DNA of 64,000 nucleotides from DATAOG01 sp963753685 (GTDB taxonomy: Bacteria > Pseudomonadota > Alphaproteobacteria > Geminicoccales > Geminicoccaceae): assembly GCA_963753685.1 (NCBI GenBank), contig CAVWDE010000008.1, positions 310,001 through 374,000 on the forward strand. The letters are read 5' to 3'. The notes below the pieces were generated by a model. The model saw only the letters and a list, made by a program, of their open reading frames with translations. It was not told the DNA's origin and searched no databases. The translations under genes and the position numbers were made by a program. Of this stretch, positions 18,801 to 27,784 are shown in pieces. Every line of letters starts with the position of its first letter. Position 1 is the stretch's first letter.

Positions 18801-18993
18801 TCGCCACGGTATCGCTGACCACCTCGGCCGAGGCGCCCGGATAGCTCGCGGTCACCTGGATGGTCGGCGGCGCGATCTCGGGATACTGGGCGACCGGCAG
18901 GCCGAAGTAGGCGCTGGCGCCCAAGAGCGTGATCAGGATCGAGACGACCGCCGCGAAGATCGGCCGGTCGACGAAGAAATGCCCGAAGCGCAT
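15808..18993 (-). CDS. RND multidrug efflux permease (HAE1 family)
   Basis: A 1,061-residue inner-membrane proton-driven pump, the normal size for AcrB/MexB-type exporters. It opens with FFVDRPIFAAVVSI and PVAQYPEIAPPTIQV, shows VGDVRVFGARNYSMRIWLD in the porter domain, and has the central transmembrane block LVLAIGIVVDDAIVVVENV that carries the paired aspartates of the proton relay. The second half repeats the layout and ends with a transmembrane cluster. No frame break is seen. It starts 18 bp after the adaptor gene and forms an operon with it. No TolC-like outer membrane gene is nearby, so a channel encoded elsewhere is assumed. Confidence 0.96.
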   Translation of the reverse strand: MRFGHFFVDRPIFAAVVSILITLLGASAYFGLPVAQYPEIAPPTIQVTASYPGASAEVVSDTVATPLEQEINGVENMLYMVSQATADGSLSLSVTFKLGTDLDIAQVLVQNRVAIALPRLPDQARQIGVTVRKNSPDLLMVIHLSSPDGSRDQLYISNYANLQIRDVLSRLDGVGDVRVFGARNYSMRIWLDPNKVAARGLTAGDVVNALRGQNVQVASGALDQPPMPDQGAFQLNVETLGRLKDAKEFENIVVKTEAGGRVTRLRDIARVELGAQDYTANGYLDRRSAVPLLIFQQPGSNALATADRLFATMAELAKSFPSGLRYDVVYNPTEFIAESVDAVIHTIYEAAILVVLVVIVFLQTWRASIIPIVAIPISLIGTFAVMAAFGFSINNLSLFGLVLAIGIVVDDAIVVVENVQRNLEQGMAPKEAAHRTIDEVGNALVAIALVLGAVFIPAAFISGISGQFFRQFAVTIAAATAISCLVSLSLSPALCALLLKPPRAETGPTPLLLRPVHGFFKGFNWLFDRLALGYGGLTRRLVRRVAVALVVYAGLIVLTGWQFQRAPTGFIPPQDVGYLITVIQLPPGASLARTDAVVRRAAAIALDTPGVVHAVPFAGFDGATFTNAPNAGAIFTPLAPFAERAAQGLTVDKILADLSRRYSAIEEAFIIVVQPPPVRGIGTGGGFKMMVQDRRGRGLQALEAATHELVVAANQTPGLSRVFSLFNTGTPKIFADIDRVKAEMLGVTPEQVFEALEVYIGSTYVNDFNFLGRTFRVTAQADAPFRKELRDVEQLKTRSAQGAMVPLGSVATFRDISGPYRVPRYNLYPAAEVQGTTQPGTSTGEALAKMEQLAAQILPDGFGYEWTELALQEKLAGGGTLLIFVASVVFVFLLLAAQYESWLLPLAVILIVPMCLLAAVSGLLARGMDVNILAQIGFVVLVGLAAKNAILIVEFARQGEEQGLDRREAATTAARTRLRPILMTSFAFIFGVIPLAIATGAGAEMRQSLGTAVVFGMLGVTLFGLVFTPVFYVACRGLAALRGGRRRTPEPAPSEHGAGAA

Positions 18994-19011
18994 GGCGGCG
19001 GGTCCGGCCGC

Positions 19012-20205
19012 TCAGCCCTCGGACGCCACGGCCGGCGGCGGCAGCTCGATCTGGCCCTCCTTGGGTGTCACCTGCATGCCCGGGCGGACCCGCAACAGGC
19101 CGTTGATCACGATCCGGTCGTCGGCCGTCAGGCCCTTGCGCACGATGCGCAGGCCGAGCTCGTGCGGTCCGGGGCGGATCACCTTGGGCACGACCTTGTT
19201 GTCCGCGGTCACGGTCATGACCAGCTTTTGCGACTGGTCGGTCACGATCGCCTCGTCCGGGATCAGGAGTGCCGGGTATTCCGGCGAGCCCGGGATCCGG
19301 ATCGTGCCGAACTGGCCGGGCTGGATCAGATGGTCGGGGTTGAGGAACTCGGCGCGTGCGCGCACCGTGCCCGAGTTCGGGTCGACCACGTTGTCGACGA
19401 AGTTCATCTGGCCCTGCCGGTTCCAGTTGTCCTCGTCGACCAGCTTGACGTTGACCACGGTCGAGCGCTCGCGGGTCGAGGGCAGCTTGCCCTCCAGCAC
19501 CGCCCGCTGGTAGCCGAGGAAGTCGGCCTCGCTCATGTCGAAGTCGAAATAGATCGGGCTCTGCGACACGATCGTGGTCAGCAGGGTCGATTCGGTGACC
19601 AAGTTGCCGATGTCGACCCGGCGGTCGGAGATCCGCCCGCCGATCGGCGCCGAGATCTCGGTGTATTCGAGGTTGAGCTGGGCCTGCTGCACGGCCGCCT
19701 GCGCCGCGCCCACGCTCGCCTCGGCGCCCTGCCGCTCCTGCAGCCGCTGATCGTAGTTGGTCTGGGCAAAGGCCGGGCTGCCGATCAGCTTGGCGACCCT
19801 TTGGAACTCCAGCTTGGCGAGCTCGAGCTGCGCCTGGGCGCTTGCCAGGTCGGCGCGGGCGCGTTCCAGCGCCGCCTCGAACGGCCGCGGGTCGATCAGG
19901 AACAGGTTCTGGCCCTTGTCGACGAGCTGGCCGTCGCGGAAGTCGATGGTGGCGAGATAGCCCTGGACCCGGGCCCGGATGTCGACCTGCTGGACGGCCT
20001 CGAAGCGGCCGGTGAACTCGGTCCACTCGACCAGCTTCTCGACCCGCGGATGGGCCACGGTGACCTCGGGCGGCGGCGGTGCCGCCGCGGCCTTCTGGTC
20101 GGCGCCGCCATCGCAGCCCGCGAGCGCCAGCGCGCCGAGCAGCGTCAAGGCCAGCACCGGCCCCCTGACTGGCGCCGTCGCGTTGCGCACCAGGGCTCGT
20201 CGCAT
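19012..20205 (-). CDS. RND efflux periplasmic adaptor (membrane fusion protein)
   Basis: A 397-residue lipoprotein (signal ending LALAGC) that bridges the inner-membrane pump and an outer-membrane channel. The order of segments is typical of AcrA/MexA: VDIRARVQGYLATIDFRDGQ (lipoyl half), a coiled-coil hairpin between about residues 105 and 170, ISAPIGGRISDRRVDIGNLV (second lipoyl half), then beta-barrel and membrane-proximal domains. ATG 20205 has AAGGAG eight nucleotides upstream. It is the first gene of the two-gene pump operon; no adjacent TetR- or MarR-type regulator is present. Confidence 0.95.
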   Translation of the reverse strand: MRRALVRNATAPVRGPVLALTLLGALALAGCDGGADQKAAAAPPPPEVTVAHPRVEKLVEWTEFTGRFEAVQQVDIRARVQGYLATIDFRDGQLVDKGQNLFLIDPRPFEAALERARADLASAQAQLELAKLEFQRVAKLIGSPAFAQTNYDQRLQERQGAEASVGAAQAAVQQAQLNLEYTEISAPIGGRISDRRVDIGNLVTESTLLTTIVSQSPIYFDFDMSEADFLGYQRAVLEGKLPSTRERSTVVNVKLVDEDNWNRQGQMNFVDNVVDPNSGTVRARAEFLNPDHLIQPGQFGTIRIPGSPEYPALLIPDEAIVTDQSQKLVMTVTADNKVVPKVIRPGPHELGLRIVRKGLTADDRIVINGLLRVRPGMQVTPKEGQIELPPPAVASEG

Positions 20206-20430
20206 CCCGTCACTCCTTGGCCCCGCCGAAACCGATCATCGAACGGCGAGGCGCCCCCAGCTCCATCAGCCGGGCCGCGGCAGCTTAGATAGGCTCGACC
20301 GTGGTCAGCGGCAGCCTGGCCGCTCGCGCCGTTTGCGCGCGGCACCTATGCGCGAGCAGCATAGCCCGACCGACCGGGCGCGTCACCGCCGGTCCGATCC
20401 AAGCAAGGACCGGACCAGCAGCGCCGGCGC

Positions 20431-21349
20431 TCAGAAGTAGGGGTGGGCCGGCGCGTCGACCGGTCGCAGCAGGAAGCGGCGGAGGACCTCGCGGTAGCCC
20501 CGGTAGAGCAGGCCGCCGTTCTCCTCGAGCAGCTCGCTGCGCCTGGCCCGGTAGTAGGCGGGCAGCGCGTGCCAGGGCAGGTCCGGGCGCTTGTGATGGG
20601 CAAAATGCAGGTTGTTGTTGAAGAACAGCAGCCCGAAGAAGCGGCCGGCCTCGACCACCGCGGTCCGCTCGTAAGGCGTCCGGGCCGCCTTGTGCTCGGC
20701 GAACGAGCGCACCAGCGTCAGGCTGGCGCCGGGCAGCACGAAACAGACCAGATACTGCCAGAGCGGCAGGCCGCAGACCACGGCCAGCCCAGAACACGAC
20801 CAGCGCCACCGCCGGCAGATGCCAGAGCCAGATGGCGAGGTTGCGCCGGTCGCCCCGCCGCAGCGCCTGGCCCTCGGCGTAAAGGAACTGGCCGATCACC
20901 AGGAACGGCCCGAGCACGAGCCGCCCGAGCAGGGTGTTGTGCACCCGCAGCAGGGCGCGCACCGGTGCGCGCAGCCGCCGCCAGGTCGCCTGATCGACAT
21001 AGAACGACTCCGGGTCCCGCCAGGGCTCGGTCAGAATCTCGAAATCGTGATGCGCCTCATGGCTCGCCCGATAGACCGGGAACGGCAGCCAGAGGGCGAG
21101 CGGCGGCAGCGCCGGCAGATCGTTCAGCCAGCGCCAGGGGGCGAGCTGGCCATGCACCGCCTCGTGCTGCAGCGACCCGTGCCAGGCGATCAGCACGCCG
21201 CCGAGCACGGGCAACAGCCACCACGGCAGGGCGGCGTGGAACCAGGTGGTCAGCAACCAGCCGCCGTAGATCAGCACGGCCACGGTCCAGGACGGACCGG
21301 CCCGTCTCAACCAGGTCAATCGACCTGGGGCGCCTTCAATTGTGGGCAC
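20431..21349 (-). CDS. Membrane fatty acid desaturase family protein, apparent frameshift
   Basis: A ~305-residue di-iron membrane enzyme. The three histidine clusters of the family are present: HGSLQHEAVH, SHEAHHDFE and HFAHHKRPD, between hydrophobic segments such as WWLLPVLGGVLIAW. The frame breaks at a CCC run near 20788-20790, where one extra base separates VALVVFW from VCGLPLWQYLVCFVLPG; both sides fit one protein. GTG 21349 is preceded by GGAGGTG at about nine nucleotides. Substrate (acyl chain, carotenoid or other lipid) cannot be told. It faces away from the oligopeptide transporter. Confidence 0.85.
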
Positions 21350-21765
21350 GCCACGAACACCTCCAAGAACACGCCGAAACGCATTCCTTCGATCGCTCGC
21401 GACTACGCGAAGGACGTCAGGCCAAGGCTGGTTCCCCGTACCGAAACAGCCGCGCTCCGGGAACTCGCCCTTCTTGGTGCCTGCTTTAATCGACAGCTTA
21501 GCGGATCGCGCGCGGTTCGGCCATCGTAAATTTGAAGGAGACAGCCGGAGCCGCTCACGCACCAAGGGTTGAGAGCGCGGCCGGCCGGGCGCCGCACCCA
21601 TCCGGGCCCGCCGGCGGCGCGACCGGGCGGCGGTTGACAGTCCGGGGTGATGGACTACTGTCGATCCCAGAGGCGGATTTCGGCGGACGTAGCGGCTTTT
21701 CGGCCAGCCCGGCTGGCCCGGCGTCGGAATTCGACGGAGGCAAATCAACAGGGCGGAGACCGACC
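21350..21765. other. Divergent promoter region between the desaturase and an oligopeptide transporter
   Basis: 416 bp with no supported gene. It must hold the promoters for two divergent transcripts, but no clear -35/-10 pair stands out. An AAGGAGA motif at about 21535 is not followed by a usable start codon. Confidence 0.5.
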
Positions 21766-23439
21766 GTGGCCGACCACCGCAAGATCCATCCCTACATCCC
21801 CAAGCTGGTCGAGCAGCTCGAGGCCAGGCGCATCGACCGGCGCGACTTCCTGCGCACCGCGACCCTGCTCGGCATGTCGGCGACCACCGCCTACGGCATC
21901 GTCGGCCGCATCTTCGGCGAGCGCGCGATCCCGCGCGCCCGCGCCCAGGGCAAGCCCAAGATGGGCGGCATCCTCAAGGTCGGCATGGAGGTCCAGAAAA
22001 TGGACGACCCGGCGACCTATGCCTGGGTCCAGATGTCGAACCAGACCCGGCACATCGCCGAGTACCTGGCGATCACCGGCCCCGACAACATCACCCGGCC
22101 GATGCTCGCCAAGAGCTGGCAAGCGTCCGACGACCTCAAGAGCTGGACCTTCAAGCTGCAGGAAGGCGTGCTCTGGCACAATGGTGATGAGTTCGTCGCC
22201 GACCACGTGGTCTGGAACATCCAGCGCTGGCTCGACCCTGATCTCGGCTCGTCGAACAGCGGCCTCTCGACCTTCTCGGCGATGACCGAGGAGAAGGACG
22301 GCAAGAAGACCATGATTCCGGGTGCCGTCGAGGCGGTCGACAAGTACACCGTGCGCTTCAACCTGTCGAAGCCGGTGCTGTCGGCCCCCGAGGACAGCTA
22401 CAACTATCCGACCGCGCTCCTGCACCCGTCGTTCAAGCCGCCGTTCTCCGACAACCCGATCGGCACCGGGCCGTTCACCCTGACCGAGCTGGCCGTCGGC
22501 GACAAATGCTTCCTGAAGCGGATCACCAAGACCACCGACGGCAAGGACCTCAAATACTGGGGCGGCGACGTCTATCTCGATGAGATCCGCTACTACAACT
22601 ACGAGGCCGACAACCAGCTGACCGCGTTCGCGTCGGGTGACGTCGACACGATCTACTCGTTCGGCATCGAGCAGTACGAGTTCGCCAAGGCGCTCGAGGG
22701 CCAGATCGTCCAGGCGCGGACCGCCCAGACGCTCTGCTGCCGCTTCCAGATCAGCCAGGCGCCGTTTGACAACATCAAGCTGCGCCAGGCGCTGGTCATG
22801 GCGGCCGACAACAACGTCTATCGCGACCTGGTGTTCCAGGGCGCCGGCGACGTCGGCGAGAACCATCACGTCGCGCCCATCCACCCCGAGTACTTCAAGC
22901 TGCCGCCCCTGGTGCGCGATGTCGACGGCGCCAAGAAGATGCTGGCCGACGCCGGCTATGCCGACGGCATCCAGCTGACCATCGACTGCGGCAACACCGA
23001 TGGGCCCTGGCACCAGACGGTCTGCGAGATCTGGCGCGACCAGCTCAAGGACATCGGCGTCACCCTCAACATCAACGTCATGCCGGCGTCCAAATACTGG
23101 GAGATCTGGGACAAGACGGCGTTCGGCGCGACCTCCTGGACCCATCGTCCGCTCGGCACCATGGTGCTGTCGCTCGGCTACCGCACCGGTGTGCCGTGGA
23201 ACGAGACCCACTACGCCAACGCGGAGTTCGATGCCGCCCTCGACGACGCCGAGGCGACCCTCGATGTCGAGGCGCGCAAGGCGAAGATGGAGAAGGTCGA
23301 GAAGATCCTGCAGGATTCCGCGGTCATGCTGCAGCCGGTCTGGCGGCCGGTGTTCACCATGATCACCAACCAGGTGAAGGATTATCCGGCCCATCCGACC
23401 CAGTACCACCAGTTCAACAAGGTCTGGCTGGACACCTGA
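21766..23439 (+). CDS. Tat-exported substrate-binding protein of an oligopeptide/dipeptide ABC transporter
   Basis: A 557-residue periplasmic protein of the extracellular solute-binding family 5 (OppA/DppA type). The N-terminus carries a twin-arginine signal (RRDFLRTATLLGM) ending near ARAQG. SBP-5 marks include LAKSWQASDDLKSWTFKLQ, GVLWHNGDEFVADHVVW and NPIGTGPFTLTEL. GTG 21766 is chosen because GGAG lies seven nucleotides ahead and the signal follows at once. It is the first gene of a four-gene operon, separated from the permease by 128 bp that contain a strong hairpin. The ligand could be a peptide or another small polar molecule; it cannot be read from sequence. Confidence 0.93.
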   Translation: MADHRKIHPYIPKLVEQLEARRIDRRDFLRTATLLGMSATTAYGIVGRIFGERAIPRARAQGKPKMGGILKVGMEVQKMDDPATYAWVQMSNQTRHIAEYLAITGPDNITRPMLAKSWQASDDLKSWTFKLQEGVLWHNGDEFVADHVVWNIQRWLDPDLGSSNSGLSTFSAMTEEKDGKKTMIPGAVEAVDKYTVRFNLSKPVLSAPEDSYNYPTALLHPSFKPPFSDNPIGTGPFTLTELAVGDKCFLKRITKTTDGKDLKYWGGDVYLDEIRYYNYEADNQLTAFASGDVDTIYSFGIEQYEFAKALEGQIVQARTAQTLCCRFQISQAPFDNIKLRQALVMAADNNVYRDLVFQGAGDVGENHHVAPIHPEYFKLPPLVRDVDGAKKMLADAGYADGIQLTIDCGNTDGPWHQTVCEIWRDQLKDIGVTLNINVMPASKYWEIWDKTAFGATSWTHRPLGTMVLSLGYRTGVPWNETHYANAEFDAALDDAEATLDVEARKAKMEKVEKILQDSAVMLQPVWRPVFTMITNQVKDYPAHPTQYHQFNKVWLDT

Positions 23440-23449
23440 TGTTCGCAGC

Positions 23450-23479
23450 GTGCGCCCCGGGTCGTGGCCCGGGGCGCAC
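23450..23479 (+). promoter_or_regulatory. Intercistronic hairpin between binding protein and permease
   Basis: A perfect 12-bp GC-rich stem (23450-23461 with 23468-23479) with a 6-nt loop sits 10 bp after the binding-protein stop and has no T-tract. In other binding-protein operons such hairpins protect the upstream mRNA from 3' decay so that the soluble protein is made in excess over the permeases; that role is inferred here. Confidence 0.7.
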
Positions 23480-23567
23480 GGCCTACCTGCCCGGCCCGGG
23501 CATCTGGCGCCTGCCGCACCGCCAGGCGCCGGCCCCGCACCAAACTTGAAGAGCGCCGAGGACCGCC

Positions 23568-24518
23568 ATGCTGCCGCTGATCTCCCGCCGCCTGGTCCAG
23601 ATGGTGCTGATCATGCTGGTGGCCTCGTTCATTCTGTTCCTGATCTTCGACACCGACCAGTTCAAGAAGAAGATCGCGGTCGCCGAGCTCGGCGGCTTCG
23701 CGGTCTCCGCGCTGACCGACGAATCCTACCACAACTGGCTGGCCCAAAAGGGTCTCGATGAGCCCTTCTACCTGCGCTACGTCCACTGGATCGGCGACGT
23801 CCTGACCGGCAACCTCGGCAAATCCTTCGAGAAGAACACCGCGGTCGGCCCACTGCTCGCGGACCGGCTGATCAACACCGGCATTCTGGCGTTCTGGGTG
23901 TTCGCGCTGATGATCCCGCTCTCGCTGGTCACGGGCGTGCTCGCGGGCATGAAGGAGGGCTCGTTCCAGGACCGGGCGATCACGGTCCTCTCGGTGATCA
24001 CGACCTCGATCCCCGAGATCGCCACGGCGATCATCCTGACCGTCGTGTTCGCGCTCGGGCTCGGCTGGCTGCCGGCCAAGGCGGCGATGATCAACGGCTT
24101 CGACTGGAAGCAGCTGGTCCTGCCGGTGCTGACCCTCGTGCTCTACGACTTCGGCTACGTCGCGCGCATGACCCGCGCCTCGATGGCCGAGGTCATGACC
24201 GCGCAGTACATCCGGACCGCGGTCCTCAAGGGCATCCCCTACCAGCGCGTGATCATGAAGCACGCGCTGCGCAACGCCCTGATCGCGCCGTTCACGGTGA
24301 TCGTCCTGCAGCTCAACTGGCTGCTCTCGGGCGTGGTCGTGGTCGAGGTGTTCTTCGAGTACGACGGCTTCGGCAAGCTGCTCCTGCAGGCGGCGCTGTT
24401 CGGCGACGTCTACGTCGTCCAGGCCTGCACCCTGGTCGCGGTGATCGTGGCCGTGCTGTCGCAGATCATCTCGGATGTCGGCTACACCTTCCTCAACCCG
24501 CGCATCCGGTTCGCCTGA
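23568..24518 (+). CDS. Oligopeptide/dipeptide ABC transporter permease, DppB/OppB type
   Basis: A 316-residue inner-membrane permease. It starts with the family-typical PLISRRLVQMVLIMLVAS helix and contains the cytoplasmic coupling motif around TAVLKGIPYQRVIMKHALRN, where the ATPase docks, followed by LNWLLSGVVVVEVFFEYDG. Compared with DppB it has an unusual insertion after the first helix (DTDQFKKKIAVAELGGFAV). It lies 14 bp ahead of the second permease, in the same operon. Confidence 0.93.
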   Translation: MLPLISRRLVQMVLIMLVASFILFLIFDTDQFKKKIAVAELGGFAVSALTDESYHNWLAQKGLDEPFYLRYVHWIGDVLTGNLGKSFEKNTAVGPLLADRLINTGILAFWVFALMIPLSLVTGVLAGMKEGSFQDRAITVLSVITTSIPEIATAIILTVVFALGLGWLPAKAAMINGFDWKQLVLPVLTLVLYDFGYVARMTRASMAEVMTAQYIRTAVLKGIPYQRVIMKHALRNALIAPFTVIVLQLNWLLSGVVVVEVFFEYDGFGKLLLQAALFGDVYVVQACTLVAVIVAVLSQIISDVGYTFLNPRIRFA

Positions 24519-24532
24519 GGAGGCAGAGCACC

Positions 24533-25558
24533 ATGGCCACGGCCGTCGCCCTCGCCCCGCCCGCCCCCGCCCTGATGGACCGGCTGACCACGCCGCGCGC
24601 CCTGATCGTGCTCGTGCTCCTGATGTGGGTGCCGCTCACCCTCCACGTCATGTTCGGCCACCTGCTCGGCTCCGCCCGCAATTTCGTGCTGCTGCCGGCG
24701 ATCCCGGCGACCGTGCTGCTCTACATCATCGCGATCCGCGCCTGGCGGGAATCCTGGATCGCCATGATCGGCATCACGCTGGTGATGTTCTGGCTGCTGA
24801 TGGCGGTCACCGCCCCCTTCCTGCCGCTGATCGATCCCAACAAGCCGATCGCGCCGTTCACTCTGCCGTTCACCGAGAAGAAGGACCTGTTCTTCTGGCT
24901 CGGCACCGACTTCAAGGGCCGCGACCTGCTCTCGCGGGACATCTGGGGTTGCCAGCGGGTGCTGGTCTGGGGGGTGACCGCGACGCTCGTCGCCTACGTG
25001 GTCGGCACCCTGTTCGGCCTGCTCGCCGGCTACCTGGCCGGCTGGTGGGACGAGTTCATCTCGTTCTTCGCCAACGTCCTGCTGTCGTTCCCGGTCATGG
25101 TGCTGTTCATCGTCATCCTGAACTACCTGGGCCCGTCGGGCTTCAACATCGTGATCGCGGTGACCTTTGCGTCAGCGCCGGCGATCATGCGGATCGTGCG
25201 CGGCCTGACTTTGGACATCAAGACGCGGGACTACGTGTTCGCGGCCCAGACGCGCGGCGAGAGCCCGCTCTACATCATGATCGTCGAGCTGTTGCCGAAC
25301 GCGCGCGGGCCGATCATCGTCGATGCCTGCCTGCGCCTCGGCTACACCACGGTCGCGATCACCACGCTCACCTTCCTCGGCCTCGGCCTGCAGCCGCCCG
25401 ATCCGGACTGGGGCCTGATGATCAAGGAATCCGCCAAGACCGCGATGCTGTTCAAGTTCTCCTACATGCTGATCGTGCCGGCCTTGTCGGTCTCGAGCCT
25501 GATCCTGGGCTTCAACCTGCTGGCCGACGGCCTGCGCGAGATGAGCATGCGGGACTGA
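24533..25558 (+). CDS. Oligopeptide/dipeptide ABC transporter permease, DppC/OppC type
   Basis: A 341-residue inner-membrane partner of the preceding permease. It has the DppC features LGTDFKGRDLLSRDIWG, LLAGYLAGWWDEFI and the coupling segment GESPLYIMIVELLPNARGP, then TFLGLGLQPPDPDWGLMI. The N-terminus is longer than in most DppC proteins, with two extra hydrophobic stretches before the GTD motif. GAGG precedes ATG 24533. The next gene starts 13 bp after its stop. Confidence 0.93.
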   Translation: MATAVALAPPAPALMDRLTTPRALIVLVLLMWVPLTLHVMFGHLLGSARNFVLLPAIPATVLLYIIAIRAWRESWIAMIGITLVMFWLLMAVTAPFLPLIDPNKPIAPFTLPFTEKKDLFFWLGTDFKGRDLLSRDIWGCQRVLVWGVTATLVAYVVGTLFGLLAGYLAGWWDEFISFFANVLLSFPVMVLFIVILNYLGPSGFNIVIAVTFASAPAIMRIVRGLTLDIKTRDYVFAAQTRGESPLYIMIVELLPNARGPIIVDACLRLGYTTVAITTLTFLGLGLQPPDPDWGLMIKESAKTAMLFKFSYMLIVPALSVSSLILGFNLLADGLREMSMRD

Positions 25559-25571
25559 GGGAGCCGCCGTC

Positions 25572-27659
25572 ATGACCGAGCCGACCCCGGTCCTGGAGTG
25601 CAAAGACCTTTGCATCTCCTACTTCACGCGCGCGGGCGAGATCCCGGCGGTGGTCGACTTCAATCTGACGGTCATGCCGGGCGAGGCAGTCGGGATCGTC
25701 GGCGAGTCGGGCTGCGGCAAGTCGACCGTGGCGCTCGCGATCATGCAGTACATGGGCAAGAACGGCCGCGTCATGTCCGGCGAGATCAAGTTCAAGGGCC
25801 GCGACATGACCGCGATGAGCGAGCAGGAGCTGCGCCAGTTGCGCGGCTCCCAGATCGCGATGGTCTACCAGGAGCCGATGGCCTCGCTCAATCCGTCGAT
25901 GAAGATCGCCGAGCAGCTGATGGAGGTGCCCCGCTTCCACGAGGGGGCATCGGACCAGGAGGCCTACGCGCGGGCCCTCGAGATGTTGGGCAACGTGCGC
26001 TTGCCCGACCCCAAGCGCATCATGGAGAGCTTCCCGCACCAGATCTCGGGCGGCCAGCAGCAGCGCGTGGTGATCGCCATGGCGCTGCTCTCGAACCCGG
26101 CGCTCCTGTTGCTGGACGAGCCGACGACCGCCCTCGACGTCACGGTCGAGGCCGGCATCGTGCAGCTGATCAAGGAGATCAGCGAGCGCTTCGGCACCTC
26201 GATGATCTACATCTCGCACAACCTCGGCCTGATCCTCGAGACCTGCGACCGGATCACCGTGATGTATTCGGGCGAGGCGGTCGAGGTCGGCACGGTCGCC
26301 GAGGTGTTCGACCGCATGCGCCACCCCTACACGCGCGGGCTGTTCAACTCGATCCCCTTGCCCGGCGCCGACAAGCACGCCCGCCCGCTGGTCGCGATCC
26401 CGGGCCAGCTGCCCTTGCCGCACGAGCGCCCCGACGGCTGCAACTTCGGCCCGCGCTGCGACTTCTTCCGGGCCGGGACCTGCAATCACGGCTTCATCAA
26501 GATGGAGGCGGTGCCCGACCAGGCCGGGCACATGACCCGCTGCCGGCGCTTCCAGGAGATCGACTGGAAGACCCGGCCCAAGGCAGCCGAGGGCGGCGCC
26601 GCCGCCGAACCCGGCCCGATCGTGCTCCGCGTCGAGGAGCTCAAGAAATACTACGAGATCCGGGACAGCTCGCTCAGGGCGCTGATCAAGGGCAACCGGG
26701 TGCGCACGGTCAAGGCCAACGAGAAGCTCGACTTCGTCGCCCGCGAGGCCGAGACCGTGGCCCTGGTCGGCGAATCCGGCTGCGGCAAGTCGACCCTTGC
26801 CAAGGTCCTGCTCGGCCTCGAGACCGCGACCGAAGGCAAGGTCGTGCTCGACAACCAGGACCTGAGCCAAGTGACGGTGCAAAAGCGGCGCCCGCAGGTC
26901 GTGAGCCACCTGCAGATGGTCTTCCAGAACCCGTTCGACACCCTCAACCCCAGCCACAGCGTGGGCGGCCAGATTGCCCGGGTGATTCGCAAGTTCGGGG
27001 TCGAGCGCGATCCCGAGAAGGTGCGCGAGCGGGTCATGCAGCTGCTCGACATCGTGAAATTGCCGCGCGACTTCTACCGGCGCCGGCCACGCCAGCTCTC
27101 GGGCGGCCAGAAGCAGCGGGTCGGGATCGCGCGCGCGTTCGCCGGCAACCCGCGGGTCGTGGTCGCCGACGAGCCGGTCTCGGCGCTCGACGTCTCGGTC
27201 CAGGCGGCGGTCGCCCAGCTCCTGATGGAGATCCAGCGCGAGAACCGGACCACGCTCCTCTTCATCAGCCACGATCTGTCGCTGGTCCGCTACCTCGCCG
27301 ACCGGGTGGTCGTGATGTATCTCGGCACGATTGCCGAGCAGGGCACGACCGACGAGGTCTTCGCGCCACCCTATCACCCGTACACCGAAGCCCTTTTGTC
27401 CGCGATTCCGATCGCCGACACCTCGGTGCACAAGAAAGAGATCGTGCTCGAGGGCGACATCCCCTCGGCCATGAATCCGCCCTCCGGCTGCCCGTTCCAG
27501 ACCCGCTGCCCGCGGAAAATCGGCAAGATCTGCGAGGACCAGGCGCCGCCGATCCGGGTGTTCGGCAAAGGCCACAAGATCGCCTGCCACATCGCGCCCG
27601 AGGAGCTTCTGCGCATGGAGCCCGTGATCGTCATGGGCGCCAAGGAAGCGGCCGAGTAA
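25572..27659 (+). CDS. Oligopeptide/dipeptide ABC transporter ATPase, DppD-DppF fusion
   Basis: A 695-residue protein with two complete nucleotide-binding domains in one chain. Domain 1 has Walker A at about residues 44-52 (GESGCGKST), signature SGGQQQRV and Walker B LLLLDEP. Domain 2 has Walker A near residue 400, LSGGQKQRV and VVVADEP. Each is followed by the oligopeptide-type C-terminal extension with paired cysteines (CNFGPRCDF; CPFQTRCPRK). It powers import through the two upstream permeases. Fused ATPases of this kind are known in rhizobial and related transporters, whereas the second transporter in this window uses two separate ATPases. Confidence 0.95.
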   Translation: MTEPTPVLECKDLCISYFTRAGEIPAVVDFNLTVMPGEAVGIVGESGCGKSTVALAIMQYMGKNGRVMSGEIKFKGRDMTAMSEQELRQLRGSQIAMVYQEPMASLNPSMKIAEQLMEVPRFHEGASDQEAYARALEMLGNVRLPDPKRIMESFPHQISGGQQQRVVIAMALLSNPALLLLDEPTTALDVTVEAGIVQLIKEISERFGTSMIYISHNLGLILETCDRITVMYSGEAVEVGTVAEVFDRMRHPYTRGLFNSIPLPGADKHARPLVAIPGQLPLPHERPDGCNFGPRCDFFRAGTCNHGFIKMEAVPDQAGHMTRCRRFQEIDWKTRPKAAEGGAAAEPGPIVLRVEELKKYYEIRDSSLRALIKGNRVRTVKANEKLDFVAREAETVALVGESGCGKSTLAKVLLGLETATEGKVVLDNQDLSQVTVQKRRPQVVSHLQMVFQNPFDTLNPSHSVGGQIARVIRKFGVERDPEKVRERVMQLLDIVKLPRDFYRRRPRQLSGGQKQRVGIARAFAGNPRVVVADEPVSALDVSVQAAVAQLLMEIQRENRTTLLFISHDLSLVRYLADRVVVMYLGTIAEQGTTDEVFAPPYHPYTEALLSAIPIADTSVHKKEIVLEGDIPSAMNPPSGCPFQTRCPRKIGKICEDQAPPIRVFGKGHKIACHIAPEELLRMEPVIVMGAKEAAE

Positions 27660-27784
27660 CAGGCACGGCCTCGACCGGCCTTGATGACGCGTGGGCGCGC
27701 GCCAGATTCGCAATTGACGCTGCCGACCCGGCTTGGCCCCGGGTCGCTCATGATCGCCGCGTGCTCGATGAGGAGAAACCAGCC

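Noticed and set aside
17155..20292. A 1,045-codon plus-strand open frame over the RND pump and adaptor
   Set aside because: It runs antisense across two well-conserved genes and their junction, and its protein is a run of Arg/Asp/His-rich sequence, as expected from antisense of high-GC coding DNA.
21532..21765. An upstream extension of the first oligopeptide-binding protein
   Set aside because: The extra residues would place ~78 residues before a twin-arginine signal, which must be near the N-terminus; GTG 21766 has its own ribosome site.
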